Below, in pieces: positions 33,117 to 41,614 of a DNA stretch of 64,000 nt. Source of the DNA: Saccharomyces uvarum (Eukaryota > Ascomycota > Saccharomycetes > Saccharomycetales > Saccharomycetaceae); NCBI GenBank assembly GCA_947243795.1, contig OX365932.1:248001-312000 (forward strand), read 5' to 3'. Made by a program: the position numbers and the translations under genes. Every line of letters begins with the position of its first letter. Position 1 is the stretch's first letter. A model generated the notes under the pieces. The model saw nothing but the letters and a program-made list of their open reading frames with translations. It was not told the origin of the DNA and searched no databases.

Positions 33117-33442
33117 CGCGGCAGTTAAAAGACTACAAGTATTCTCTAACGGCCATATCAGTTCCAGATAAAACTTCTTCTCTCAAACGCCCAAAAAAAG
33201 AAAAGGGAGGACGAAATAATCGATTTTGCCTCTCGGTCCATTGTGAGGTGGCACTATTTGTCACATTTTGTTTATTTTTTTTCATCCCGCGTATGGTATT
33301 GTAAGAAAGGTGAGTAGGAGGCGCCAAGCGGGGAATGAAGAAGGCGAGAGGCGTGTCTAAAAAATGCCTTTTGGTCTTCTCGAAGGGCGGCAAAATTGCC
33401 GAACGGGTGGAAATCTTGGAAGAGAGGCGGGGCGCACGGCGG

Positions 33443-33449
33443 TTACCCG
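33443..33449. promoter_or_regulatory. Reb1-type site upstream of VHR2
   Basis: TTACCCG within CGGCGG-TTAC-CCGCCG, so it also sits at the loop of a 6-bp inverted repeat. Reb1 sites often mark nucleosome-free promoters or block read-through. Confidence 0.5.
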
Positions 33450-33921
33450 CCGCCTGGTACCTGAACATCCCGAATGATTGTCAAGATGACTAAGAGAACT
33501 TTTTTTTTCTTATGGTGCCTTCTGCCTCGCGCATTCACCTCACGGCACTAATGACCATGGTACGGTTATTCTCGGAAATACCTCGAATTAATCATTCCCC
33601 CACGAGGCTTGGGCCGGAAAATGTACAGGCTTGTTTAGTCGTCAAGACAATGAAAAAGGAGTCCCGGTGGTATATTTTGTTTTGACTCGTCTCTGCGACT
33701 CGAAAGGGTACAGCGCTTGAAATCTCTTACCGACACCACAATAATGGTTTCTTTTCATATCCAATAGGACATCTGAAGGAATATGTTTACTAAATAAATG
33801 CTCTAATAGAGGATATACTGAATATAGGTTTTAAAATACGTGTGTTTGTTTATATGTTAAAAATTGCACATTGAGGATTTGAATATATATACTTGCGTAA
33901 GATTCTGGAGGGATGAGTGGT

Positions 33922-35592
33922 CTAGTTCTTCACTCCATTTTCTTTAAATTGGTCTTCAGTGACACCAGTGCCCATTGCGGCTGTCGCACTAACACCGCCT
34001 TGTGCCAACTTCAATAAGCCATCGATGTACTCTGCTCCCGACCATTTTTGGTGCTTCAACACGTCAACATCATCGTCCATTTCCCTTTGTTGAACGTTCT
34101 GAGCATATGCCTTCATACCGTCCTTGGCAAAATCACGAGAGAAGTTGTGGATTGCCAACGCATTGGTATGTAAACCGGCTAAAGTGATAAATTGCCAAAT
34201 GTAACCCAAATCTCCCAGTCTCTGGATGAAAGTGTGCTGCTCGTCAACAGACATGGCCTTTGGCCAGTTGAACGAAGGAGATAAGTTGTAAGCGAGCCAC
34301 TGGTCAGGAAACTTTTCCTTAACACCCTCAGAGAATTCCTTGGCCTGTTGGAAGTCTGGATAGTTAGATTCCATCCATACCAAGTCAGCGTAAGGAGCAA
34401 ATGCACGAGCTCTCATGACAGAACATTGAGTACCACCTCTGTAACGGTATAAACCTTCTCTTACACGTGGTAGTTCCCAATCAAAGAAAATGTCGCGACC
34501 TAAAATCTCCTTGGCAAGTTTTCTGGCTTCCCTGTGGGATGTTTCAGTTAATGGACCCACTTTAGAAGTGAATTTCTTGATTGATTCTTGCTTATTTGAT
34601 AATCCTGACCTCTCGATTTCATCGATAACGGCTTCATGAAACAATTTTAGACCAGCGTCTCTGCACCATTTTTGTTCAATGTCGGCTAATTCTTTCCCAG
34701 AAGCACCGCTCATAATAGCATCATTTAATACTTCAGCAAATGGTTCGATGTTGGGATTAGTGGAACCGACAATGAAGTAATGGTCTCTTGTATCGATTGT
34801 TGAGCTGATCAAAGTGGCGGCCTCTGAATCAGTTCTGGCAACAATAACTAAATCTGAATGCATGATATCAGCACACATTCTAATAGTCACCAATCTGTTG
34901 ACGTGTTCTTGGACTGGAATAACACACCTGCCTGCCATGTGGCCACATTTCTTGTTCGTGGACGTCTGATCTTCCATGTGAATCCCTGCAGCACCACGTT
35001 CAATGAACATCTTGGTTAGCTTAAAAACTGCAGTCAAACCACCATGACCAGCATCAGCGTCGGCTACAATTGGCGTCAAGTAATCAATTGGTGTTCCCAT
35101 TTCGTCTAGTTCTTGTTGAGATTTTGCTGTTGCACGAGCTTCTAGTTGTTTTCTGTCGTGAAACAGTTGAGCCTTGAACAAATGCTCTACTTTGTTTGGA
35201 ACGGTGTCCATTGGGTAATCGGCTAAATCCGGACCAGGTTCGTTTGAGGTGGATGCAGTCGAAGAACACTGCCAACCAGAAATGTAGATAGTGTCTAAGT
35301 ATTTAGCCATTTGGGTAATCTGAACAGGGTCTAGGGCTCCAAAAGTCTTGGAAACTGTACCTTTGTTGTGATGTTTTTCCAATACCTTGAATAACTTTCT
35401 AGACATAACCGAAGATGGGTATTCGACTGGTGGGAATGTACCACGTCTGGCAGCAATGTCTTTACCTGAGTAACCTCTCTTTGTCTTACTCCAACGTGAG
35501 TCAGACCACCATTCTTCAATTTCGGCAGCGTCTGCATCTAACTTTGCTTGCAAAGCTGCAAAATCATTCTTATTTCCAACTGGGATAGGCAT
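33922..35592 (-). CDS. ICL1: Icl1, isocitrate lyase
   Basis: 556 aa. It splits isocitrate to succinate and glyoxylate, the first glyoxylate-cycle step, needed for growth on ethanol or acetate. The catalytic loop KKCGHM is at residues 214-219 with nucleophile C216. DADAGHGG binds the metal and the GGTQC and NLSPSFNW segments are in place. The conserved Thr whose phosphorylation triggers inactivation on glucose in S. cerevisiae (T53) is T52 here, in RRGTFPP, because the protein is one residue shorter near its start. A perfect carbon-source response element lies upstream. Confidence 0.97.
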   Translation of the reverse strand: MPIPVGNKNDFAALQAKLDADAAEIEEWWSDSRWSKTKRGYSGKDIAARRGTFPPVEYPSSVMSRKLFKVLEKHHNKGTVSKTFGALDPVQITQMAKYLDTIYISGWQCSSTASTSNEPGPDLADYPMDTVPNKVEHLFKAQLFHDRKQLEARATAKSQQELDEMGTPIDYLTPIVADADAGHGGLTAVFKLTKMFIERGAAGIHMEDQTSTNKKCGHMAGRCVIPVQEHVNRLVTIRMCADIMHSDLVIVARTDSEAATLISSTIDTRDHYFIVGSTNPNIEPFAEVLNDAIMSGASGKELADIEQKWCRDAGLKLFHEAVIDEIERSGLSNKQESIKKFTSKVGPLTETSHREARKLAKEILGRDIFFDWELPRVREGLYRYRGGTQCSVMRARAFAPYADLVWMESNYPDFQQAKEFSEGVKEKFPDQWLAYNLSPSFNWPKAMSVDEQHTFIQRLGDLGYIWQFITLAGLHTNALAIHNFSRDFAKDGMKAYAQNVQQREMDDDVDVLKHQKWSGAEYIDGLLKLAQGGVSATAAMGTGVTEDQFKENGVKN

Positions 35593-35871
35593 TTTTTTTG
35601 TTTTCTTCGTTGTTACTGTGTTAATCTGAGAGTTTTCTCTATATAGTTATGTAGCGATTATGTGAAAGGAAAAGATACAATAGTAAGGGAAGAAAGGCGT
35701 TACGAAAATTCTATTAACAAACTCTGTCCTTTATATAATAAAGAAATGGTTTGTTATTTTCGGTGTGTCTATTTAAAACCGTTAAGGAATTCTACTTTAA
35801 AGGGTTAGCTTGTAGTAATCGTTACACTTTATTTTCATTGGCAACGCCAAAATTGAGTCACATAAAAGGAT

Positions 35872-35885
35872 ATAGTCCGGACTAT
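35872..35885. promoter_or_regulatory. Perfect 14-base palindrome in the ICL1 promoter
   Basis: ATAGTCCGGACTAT, about 280 bases upstream of ICL1. The central TCCGGA with abutting CCG/CGG half-sites is of the kind read by zinc-cluster (Zn2Cys6) factors. Which factor is unknown. Confidence 0.45.
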
Positions 35886-36011
35886 GGGTGCTTTCTTTCT
35901 GTGAGGGAAACTTGCGGTAGCGCAGCATAGAACTAGTTTTGTGGTCACTGGCCTTAATTTGATCTTCTCGGATAAAATGAGAAAAATGTCAAATTCTGAT
36001 AAGCGGTCCTT

Positions 36012-36023
36012 CGGATGAATGGA
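36012..36023 (-). promoter_or_regulatory. Carbon-source response element (CSRE), ICL1 promoter
   Basis: On the minus strand TCCATTCATCCG, a perfect match to the CSRE consensus YCCRTTNRNCCG, about 420 bases before ICL1. Cat8 and Sip4 bind it to activate gluconeogenic genes when glucose is absent. Confidence 0.85.
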
Positions 36024-36229
36024 AATCTGGGGTAAAGGGAAGCCTTCCCTTTCTTTCCGGAAGTTCTGCAGTAAACGCCGAGCTCCGCCTTCCGGGTTAC
36101 GGACTAAGTTCATCCTTTATTCCATTTAGCTTGTCTGTCATCTTTAGCGCACATTGCTGGCACAGAAATAACCCATCTTGACTACACAGCTGGCAATCAC
36201 CTAGTGACACTAGATATAGTTAATGTATG

Positions 36230-36500
36230 TTTCTGTATAAATGAATCATCCTAAAAAAAAAAATTAGAAATATTAACTTGATAGAAATATTAAAAGGTAT
36301 AAGACGACAAAACATAACTCATAAAAAAAGGGACAATGAGAATTGAAATATGTAATTAAATGACTAGGTAGTTCTGTATAGTGTTCAAATTGGTTGTTGT
36401 TTTGTCTAATTTACTGTTCCCTTTTTATTTATGTTTCGGTTGAGATTTGGCAAATTTTAAAAAGAAAAGAAGAATGATAAATAATCTTAATAAAAAAAAT
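36230..36500. other. Candidate replication origin (ARS)
   Basis: AT-rich stretch containing ATTTATGTTTC at 36427-36437, ten of eleven bases of the ARS consensus WTTTAYRTTTW, preceded by T-rich and flanked by A-rich sequence. I recall an origin (ARS514) between ICL1 and the tRNA-Ser gene in S. cerevisiae. The match is imperfect and such sequences are frequent in AT-rich DNA. Confidence 0.35.
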
Positions 36501-37118
36501 ACCTATAGTAGAAAGCTATATACAGAGACAGTTGAAAAAGAACGTAAATACTCGACCAATATCATGACAGTAAATAAAGGAATGGTATACAAGTGTATTT
36601 GAGGTGGCATAATCATGAATATTGAAAAAATCTATTTGCCAATATTCTTTTCACCAATGAATAATTCTAGTTTTTTTCACCTTTTCAGTTCTGTTTCTCC
36701 AAAAGTAAAGAGAAGTTAAACTTGCTATTTTTGAAACTTTCAAAGTTGCGATGAATTGCTACGTTCTATAAAATGTTTTTCAGATCCACCATGAAGCCTT
36801 CCAACTGGGTGGAAAAAAAGAGATCTGTGCCAAATATTAGCATTTCTACATCCAGTAAAATTTCGAAGGTGGGTCGGGTCATCTTCAGTTCTGCCAAAGA
36901 TTTTTAGCACCTTGTGTATATAAACAATAACTAGCCCTGGGATAACCTGTGCATAAAAGACCTGACTACAGAAAATAGTTTAATTTACGATTGAAAATGA
37001 CCTGACCTGGGCTCAAGTAGATTTGATAAGTCTAGATAACATGAAATACGAATGTGGCACCTCTATCTTCAATATTGCTAGAGGCTTAGAGTTTTAATTG
37101 CGACTGTTAAAAAAAGCT

Positions 37119-37124
37119 AAAAAA
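37119..37124 (-). terminator. Pol III terminator of tRNA-Ser
   Basis: T6 on the minus strand three bases beyond the tRNA 3' end, with a second T tract about ten bases further on. Confidence 0.8.
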
Positions 37125-37127
37125 TAA

Positions 37128-37209
37128 CGACACCAGCAGGATTTGAACCAGCGCGGGCAGAGCCCAACAGATTTCAAGTCTGTCGCCTTAACCACTCGGC
37201 CATAGTGCC
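37128..37209 (-). tRNA. tS(UGA)E: tRNA-Ser(UGA)
   Basis: 82 nt, no intron. The acceptor arm GGCACTA pairs with TGGTGTC followed by discriminator G. The D arm has GGCCGAGTGGTTAAGGC (box A), the anticodon loop is CTTGAAA with anticodon TGA, a long variable arm is typical of Ser, and the T arm has GGTTCAAATCC (box B). This position is SUP19 in S. cerevisiae. Confidence 0.96.
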
Positions 37210-37302
37210 TAAAAGTATATCCATCTATAGGATCACAATTCGATAATATTTCGATCTCCAGTAAGTATTTATCCTTTCGTGTCAATCACCGAAAATATCT
37301 AA

Positions 37303-38067
37303 TTGCAGATTATAAAAGTTATCAAGAATAAAGAAGATGATAAAGCATCGTTTTATGAGGTTAACTTACAGTGCGCTAATGTACAACCTATAGATAATGA
37401 CGGTACCTATGACTCAGCAGATCTATTTAAAGGTTCTGAAATCTTCTAATACCCCTTGATGATCTTCTGTTACCACTTCAGTTGTCAATGCCGCCAATGT
37501 AAGTGTGCATGCAGCATTTAACAACATTAATCCCCCTACTACAATATAGAAACAAGAAGCAGTTATGCATCAAGCACCATCAGTAATAGTAACCATATGG
37601 AACATTTCCATTGTCCCAGAGTATTTTTTTTACCGACACACCGCCTTTACCAAAACTATTAAGATCGTCAATAGCAACTATAACATAGGCCGCATGGACT
37701 ATGAATTCAATCATATTCCCAGGATATATCCGACTGATGAAGTTTTCCCACGCAATCACCTTTCCTCCTAATAGTTTTTATTCGAGTTCAATTCAAAGTA
37801 CTGATAGGGGTAACCATCCCATTTGAAGACTTTGATTGAAAATAATACGAAGTGAAAGTCAATCATGCTTCTTTGAAATTAAAGTTTATCGTTTTCAATC
37901 ATTCAATTGTTCTGTTACTGTTGCGTAAAATATGATGATATTTCAAATTCACTTGAAGTGACCCGAAGTTGAAATAAAATAACCAAAAATTCTCCTTATA
38001 TTATGAGAAAACAAAGATTGGCCTATCATGAATTCTTAGATTAATATAACCGTGAACTGTCAGTGGA
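37303..38067 (+). pseudogene. Decayed N-terminal/F-box half of a CDC4-like gene
   Basis: No intact frame, but short blocks in different plus-strand frames align in order with the N-terminal half of Cdc4 as I remember it. At 37321-37449 VNLQ and DNDG are seven residues apart as in Cdc4. At 37466-37546 there is a VNAA stretch. At 37640-37771 KTIKIVN and then TDEVF match Cdc4 KTTKTIN and SDEIF. At 37866-37890 a weak FEI remnant stands where the F-box begins. At 37973-38040 P-x6-RL...FLD matches the linker just before the WD40 domain. Frame changes and at least five in-frame stops separate the blocks. It continues into the intact WD40 ORF downstream. Confidence 0.72.
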
Positions 38068-39228
38068 ATGACTACTTTGGAGAATTGGTATAATCCTACT
38101 TTTTTACCACAAATAACTACATTAATAGGGCATAGGACTAGCGTTACCACATGTCTACAATTTGAAGATGATTATGTCATTACAGGGGCAGACGATAATA
38201 TGATTAGAGTCTATGATTCGATAAATAAGAAATTCCTCTTACAACTGTCAGGTCATGATGGCGGGGTTTTTGCTTTGAAATATGTCCATGATGGTATCTT
38301 GGTCAGTGGCTCCACCGATAGAACGGTGCGGATCTGGGATATCAAGAGGGGTTGTTGTACCCATGTATTCAAGGGCCACGACTCAACGGTGGGATGTTTT
38401 GATATACTAGAATATAAAAATACTAAGTATATTGTTAGTGGTTCGAGAGATAATACTTTACATGTCTGGAAACTTCCCGAGGAGTCATCCACTACTGATC
38501 ACCAAGCTGAACACTATTATCCATTGGTATTTCATACCCCGGAGGAAAATCCGTATTTTGTGGGTATCTTGAGAGGACACTCGGCACCTATAAGAGCTGT
38601 TTCTGGTCATGGTAACATTGTCATCAGTGCCTCCTATGACAGCACACTGATCGTGTGGGATATTGCCCAAATGAAGTGTCTTTATATTTTAAACGGACAT
38701 ACTGATCGTGTATATGCAGCTATCTATGACCATGAAAGAAAAAGGTGTATTTCCGCAGGTATGGATTCCACTATAAGAATTTGGGACTTAGAAAATATTC
38801 GGAATAATGGAGAATGCTCAAATACAACAAATTGTGCATCTCCATGCACCAAGGTTCTTGAGTCAATGTATGCCTTACAAGGTCATACAGCGTTGGTCGG
38901 TTCATTGAAATTATCTGATAAATTCTTAGTCAGTGCTGCTGCAGACGGCACAATAAGAGTTTGGGATACAAGCGATTACTCTAGAAAATTTTCTTATAAT
39001 CACACCGACTTCAGCTCCATTACGGCACTTTGCGTTTCTGATAATATTTTGGCAAGCGGGTCTGAGAGTCAATTCAATATTCACAATCTAAGAAGTGGAC
39101 AATTAGTTCATTCAAATATTCTGGAAGATGCTGATCAGATTTGGTCAGTTAAGTTTAGGGGTAATACGCTTGTTGCAGCAGTGGAGAGAGATGGGCAGAA
39201 TCTCTTGGAAATTTTGGACTTTAATTAA
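38068..39228 (+). CDS. RRT13: CDC4-like WD40 propeller protein without F-box (RRT13/YER066W locus)
   Basis: 386 aa, an intact frame covering the whole eight-bladed WD40 domain of Cdc4, from NWYNP before blade 1 to LLEILDF at the end. GH...WD dipeptides recur throughout. Cdc4 is the SCF substrate receptor; this protein lacks the F-box and dimerisation domains and so should not join SCF. Of the four arginines that in Cdc4 contact phosphodegrons (R443, R467, R485, R534), the counterparts R85, R127 and R176 are kept, but R467 is G109 here. In S. cerevisiae, as I recall it, YER066W is shorter (185 aa, starting at MKCLYIL, residue 203 here). Function unknown; it may be a late stage of gene loss. 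Confidence 0.85.
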   Translation: MTTLENWYNPTFLPQITTLIGHRTSVTTCLQFEDDYVITGADDNMIRVYDSINKKFLLQLSGHDGGVFALKYVHDGILVSGSTDRTVRIWDIKRGCCTHVFKGHDSTVGCFDILEYKNTKYIVSGSRDNTLHVWKLPEESSTTDHQAEHYYPLVFHTPEENPYFVGILRGHSAPIRAVSGHGNIVISASYDSTLIVWDIAQMKCLYILNGHTDRVYAAIYDHERKRCISAGMDSTIRIWDLENIRNNGECSNTTNCASPCTKVLESMYALQGHTALVGSLKLSDKFLVSAAADGTIRVWDTSDYSRKFSYNHTDFSSITALCVSDNILASGSESQFNIHNLRSGQLVHSNILEDADQIWSVKFRGNTLVAAVERDGQNLLEILDFN

Positions 39229-40624
39229 GGTTTTGCGTTAACGGTATCGCAAAAATTTTCCCCTTAATTCCATTTTCACTTCTTTAGGATCGACAAAAAA
39301 CCAGCACCAAAGCGCAACAAGATCTTTAAAAAGCAATAAATATATTAAAAGTTAAAATGTTTTATATTGTTAATTAAATATATTTCAATGCACTTCATGA
39401 TTTTTCATCTAACAAAACGCTTATTATATAAGAAAATGGCTATCTAAAAAAAAAGAAGTTGTAACACTCACTTCTGACATAATAAGCCAAATTAGAGGTA
39501 AAACATATATGCGAAAAGATAACAAAGTTAAGTTTAACCTATGTTTACACTGTTGTTAGGCATAGCGTTTTATGAACATGGATCAAACAATCAATTGCTA
39601 CTCTCTTAGTAACAGCACATCCAAGGGATACGGAGCACGTATTCCTGTTGCTTTTTGACGCATATGAGTGCCTCTCGTACTCTATTGGGTACTATAGACG
39701 CGCAGGTACCCTGACGTTTTCGATTCCTTTGTCTTTAGATATCTTTACGTTGAATGGGGAACTCCCACGCATTGTCTTGATACCACAAACTGCTACATAC
39801 GAGCCGGCAAGTGTACATGAGCACGATTGCCAAAGGCATCCTTTCTCTCGGGATGTTATTCATCAAAGAGGTTTTTAGTGTATATATCAAGTCGAAAGGT
39901 GTTTTCTTGTCACTAACGAACACCTATAATACTCAAACGATACTCTAAATCCTGTCCCATTTCTGTTTTCTTTATGAAACTCACGGTAGCATGTACAGGA
40001 TTTCAGCGTATGTAACATGTGCACACATTTTCAATACAAGAAAGTGGCAACAGATCTGGCATTACCGACATTCACGATACAAACTTGCAAACGTCCACAA
40101 TGTTTAGCTATGCTGCTACCTGTTGCATTTCCTTTTTCTGCATAGCGTGGGGTATCCCCCGGGGTGAAATAATCTTGAGATGGCTGTTTGCCTTACCCCA
40201 GATTCAGGGGCCGAAGGAACAGAAAATGATGTGGCGAGATGGCGAATGTGCTAAGAAAAAGCCTATGTCGAGGCAGCCAGCACAATGGAGACGGCTCACG
40301 GCAATTGGCTTCCATAAATTAGAAGTATCTTGCCCTCAGGGGTATCAAAAGCTTGTGGAAACTGTATAGTATAGTCAAATATAGAAAATGCAAGGGGGCA
40401 GCGTTCCTCAAGGGGTATTGTTGAATAGGAATGTATAAGTCTCTTGCTCACTTGGTTTTGCAAGCATATATAAATGACAAAGCACCCTACCATTTGCTTC
40501 AACCGTTCTTACTGTTTAAGCTTTTTTAGTTCCGGTTGTTTCGCAAAAGGGCAAGTTTCGCATTAGGTTACATTGATCTATTACAGAACATTTACATATA
40601 TTTGACAGTTTTTAAAATTTCTAG
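39229..40624. other. RGI1 promoter region
   Basis: About 1.4 kb without a supported ORF; open frames here lack good starts or known homology. The right end is a long RGI1 promoter with four AGGGG boxes (listed) and a TATA-like catatataaatg near 40465. The left part is AT-rich 3' flank. Confidence 0.6.
40206..40415. promoter_or_regulatory. Four STRE-type AGGGG boxes, RGI1 promoter
   Basis: AGGGG at 40206-40210, 40338-40342, 40393-40397 and 40411-40415, all in one orientation, 210-420 bases before RGI1. Four within 210 bases exceeds chance at this GC content and fits RGI1 induction in stress and respiratory growth through Msn2/4. Confidence 0.65.
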
Positions 40625-41110
40625 ATGACGAAAAAGGATAAAAAGACAGTAAAGGTACAGACCGTTACTACCGAAGATGGTGAATCTGTGAAGCTGTTCG
40701 AAGATTTGCAGGGCTTCGAGAATTTCATTGCCAACGAGACTGAAGATGACGATTTTGATCACTTGCACTGTAAGCTGAATTACTATCCACCATTTGTGTT
40801 ACACGAATCACATGAAGATCCGGAAAAGATCAGCGACTCTGCAAATTCTCATTCCAAGAAGTTCGTGCGTCATTTGCATCAGCATATCGAAAAGCATCTT
40901 TTAAAAGATATCAAAGAGGCTGTTAGGAAGCCTGAACTGAAATTCCATGAAAAATCAAAGGACGAAACTTTTGATAAAATCACTTGGCACTATGGTGAGG
41001 AAACCGAGTATCATGGTAGACCTTTCAAGATAGACGTCCAAGTACTGTGTACACATGACGATGCCATGGTGTTTGTCGACTATAAAACACATCCTGTAGC
41101 CACACATTAG
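40625..41110 (+). CDS. RGI1: Rgi1, respiratory growth induced protein
   Basis: 161 aa, Rgi1/Rgi2 family, found only in yeasts. It is linked to energy metabolism under respiratory conditions; the molecular role is unknown. The protein is acidic and His-rich in the middle (FVRHLHQHIEKHLLKD, about residues 79-94), with the conserved DDFDHLHCKLNYYPPFVLHES block before it and ETEYHGRPFKIDVQV near the C-terminus. No membrane segment or signal peptide. The multi-STRE promoter fits. Confidence 0.95.
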   Translation: MTKKDKKTVKVQTVTTEDGESVKLFEDLQGFENFIANETEDDDFDHLHCKLNYYPPFVLHESHEDPEKISDSANSHSKKFVRHLHQHIEKHLLKDIKEAVRKPELKFHEKSKDETFDKITWHYGEETEYHGRPFKIDVQVLCTHDDAMVFVDYKTHPVATH

Positions 41111-41614
41111 AACTGGTCGTGTGGAAGCACTATAGTGTTGGAATTCCACATAGCATTGTTAAGTATGTTTTTATGTACTTTTAATAAATTATGATTAGTC
41201 AATTTTTAATGCCTTGAATTTCCTGGGGGACGAACAGAGATATGTCCCCACTACCATTTGGCGCAATAGCTAGTACCTAGACCAGCCCATTCGAAAGGTG
41301 TTGTCAACTTACTGGCTAGCGATGACTAAAAGGTGTCTATTGCAAGATCGTGTTACCCGCACAAATTGCATGAGTTATTAAGCCCTGTCCGGGTGATGGA
41401 GTTAATATTGAACATGATTTTTTTTTCCTTTTCTCTTTCTTTTCTGCTTTCCGAACACCATATCTAAACGTATACTGTTAAAGGTCTTCCCAGGGTTTGA
41501 ACAGCGTCTTGAATAATATACAATACCACTGCTGTATCACTTTTACAACAATACAAAAAAACAAAAAAAGTACCTAAACCTCCAATAAAAGCCCCCACTA
41601 TAAATCCAGTTATA
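41111..41614. other. RGI1 3' flank and MOT2 promoter
   Basis: Non-coding. It has a T/C-rich tract near 41418-41450 and an A-rich leader before MOT2. Nothing else is evident. Confidence 0.5.

Larger units (their letters stand above)
32932..33921. other. VHR2 promoter and ICL1 3' flank
   Basis: About 1 kb, no supported ORF. It contains an AT dinucleotide run (33096-33116), the inverted repeat CGGCAA-AA-TTGCCG (33388-33401) and a GC-rich patch with a Reb1-type TTACCCG (33443-33449) flanked by CGGCGG/CCGCCG arms. Confidence 0.6.
35593..37127. other. ICL1 promoter and flank up to tRNA-Ser
   Basis: About 1.5 kb without a gene. It contains the CSRE, a 14-base perfect palindrome and a candidate replication origin (all listed). 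The right part is AT-rich. I see no Ty LTR despite the nearby tRNA. Confidence 0.6.

Noticed and set aside
33133-33468. 111-codon minus-strand frame upstream of VHR2
   Set aside because: Low-complexity, Arg/Pro-rich translation of a GC-rich promoter patch; no conserved pattern.
36900-37300. Ty LTR fragments next to tRNA-Ser
   Set aside because: tRNA flanks are Ty targets, so I looked for delta, sigma and tau ends (TGTTGG/CCAACA type termini and internal marks) and saw none.
37301-37320. Intron 3' splice site (ttgcag) before the CDC4-like fossil
   Set aside because: It resembles an acceptor, but no GTATGT donor or TACTAAC branch site lies at a suitable distance upstream.
40019-40369. 116-codon plus-strand frame upstream of RGI1
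   Set aside because: The start is GTG, it overlaps the STRE cluster of the RGI1 promoter, and the protein shows no recognisable features.
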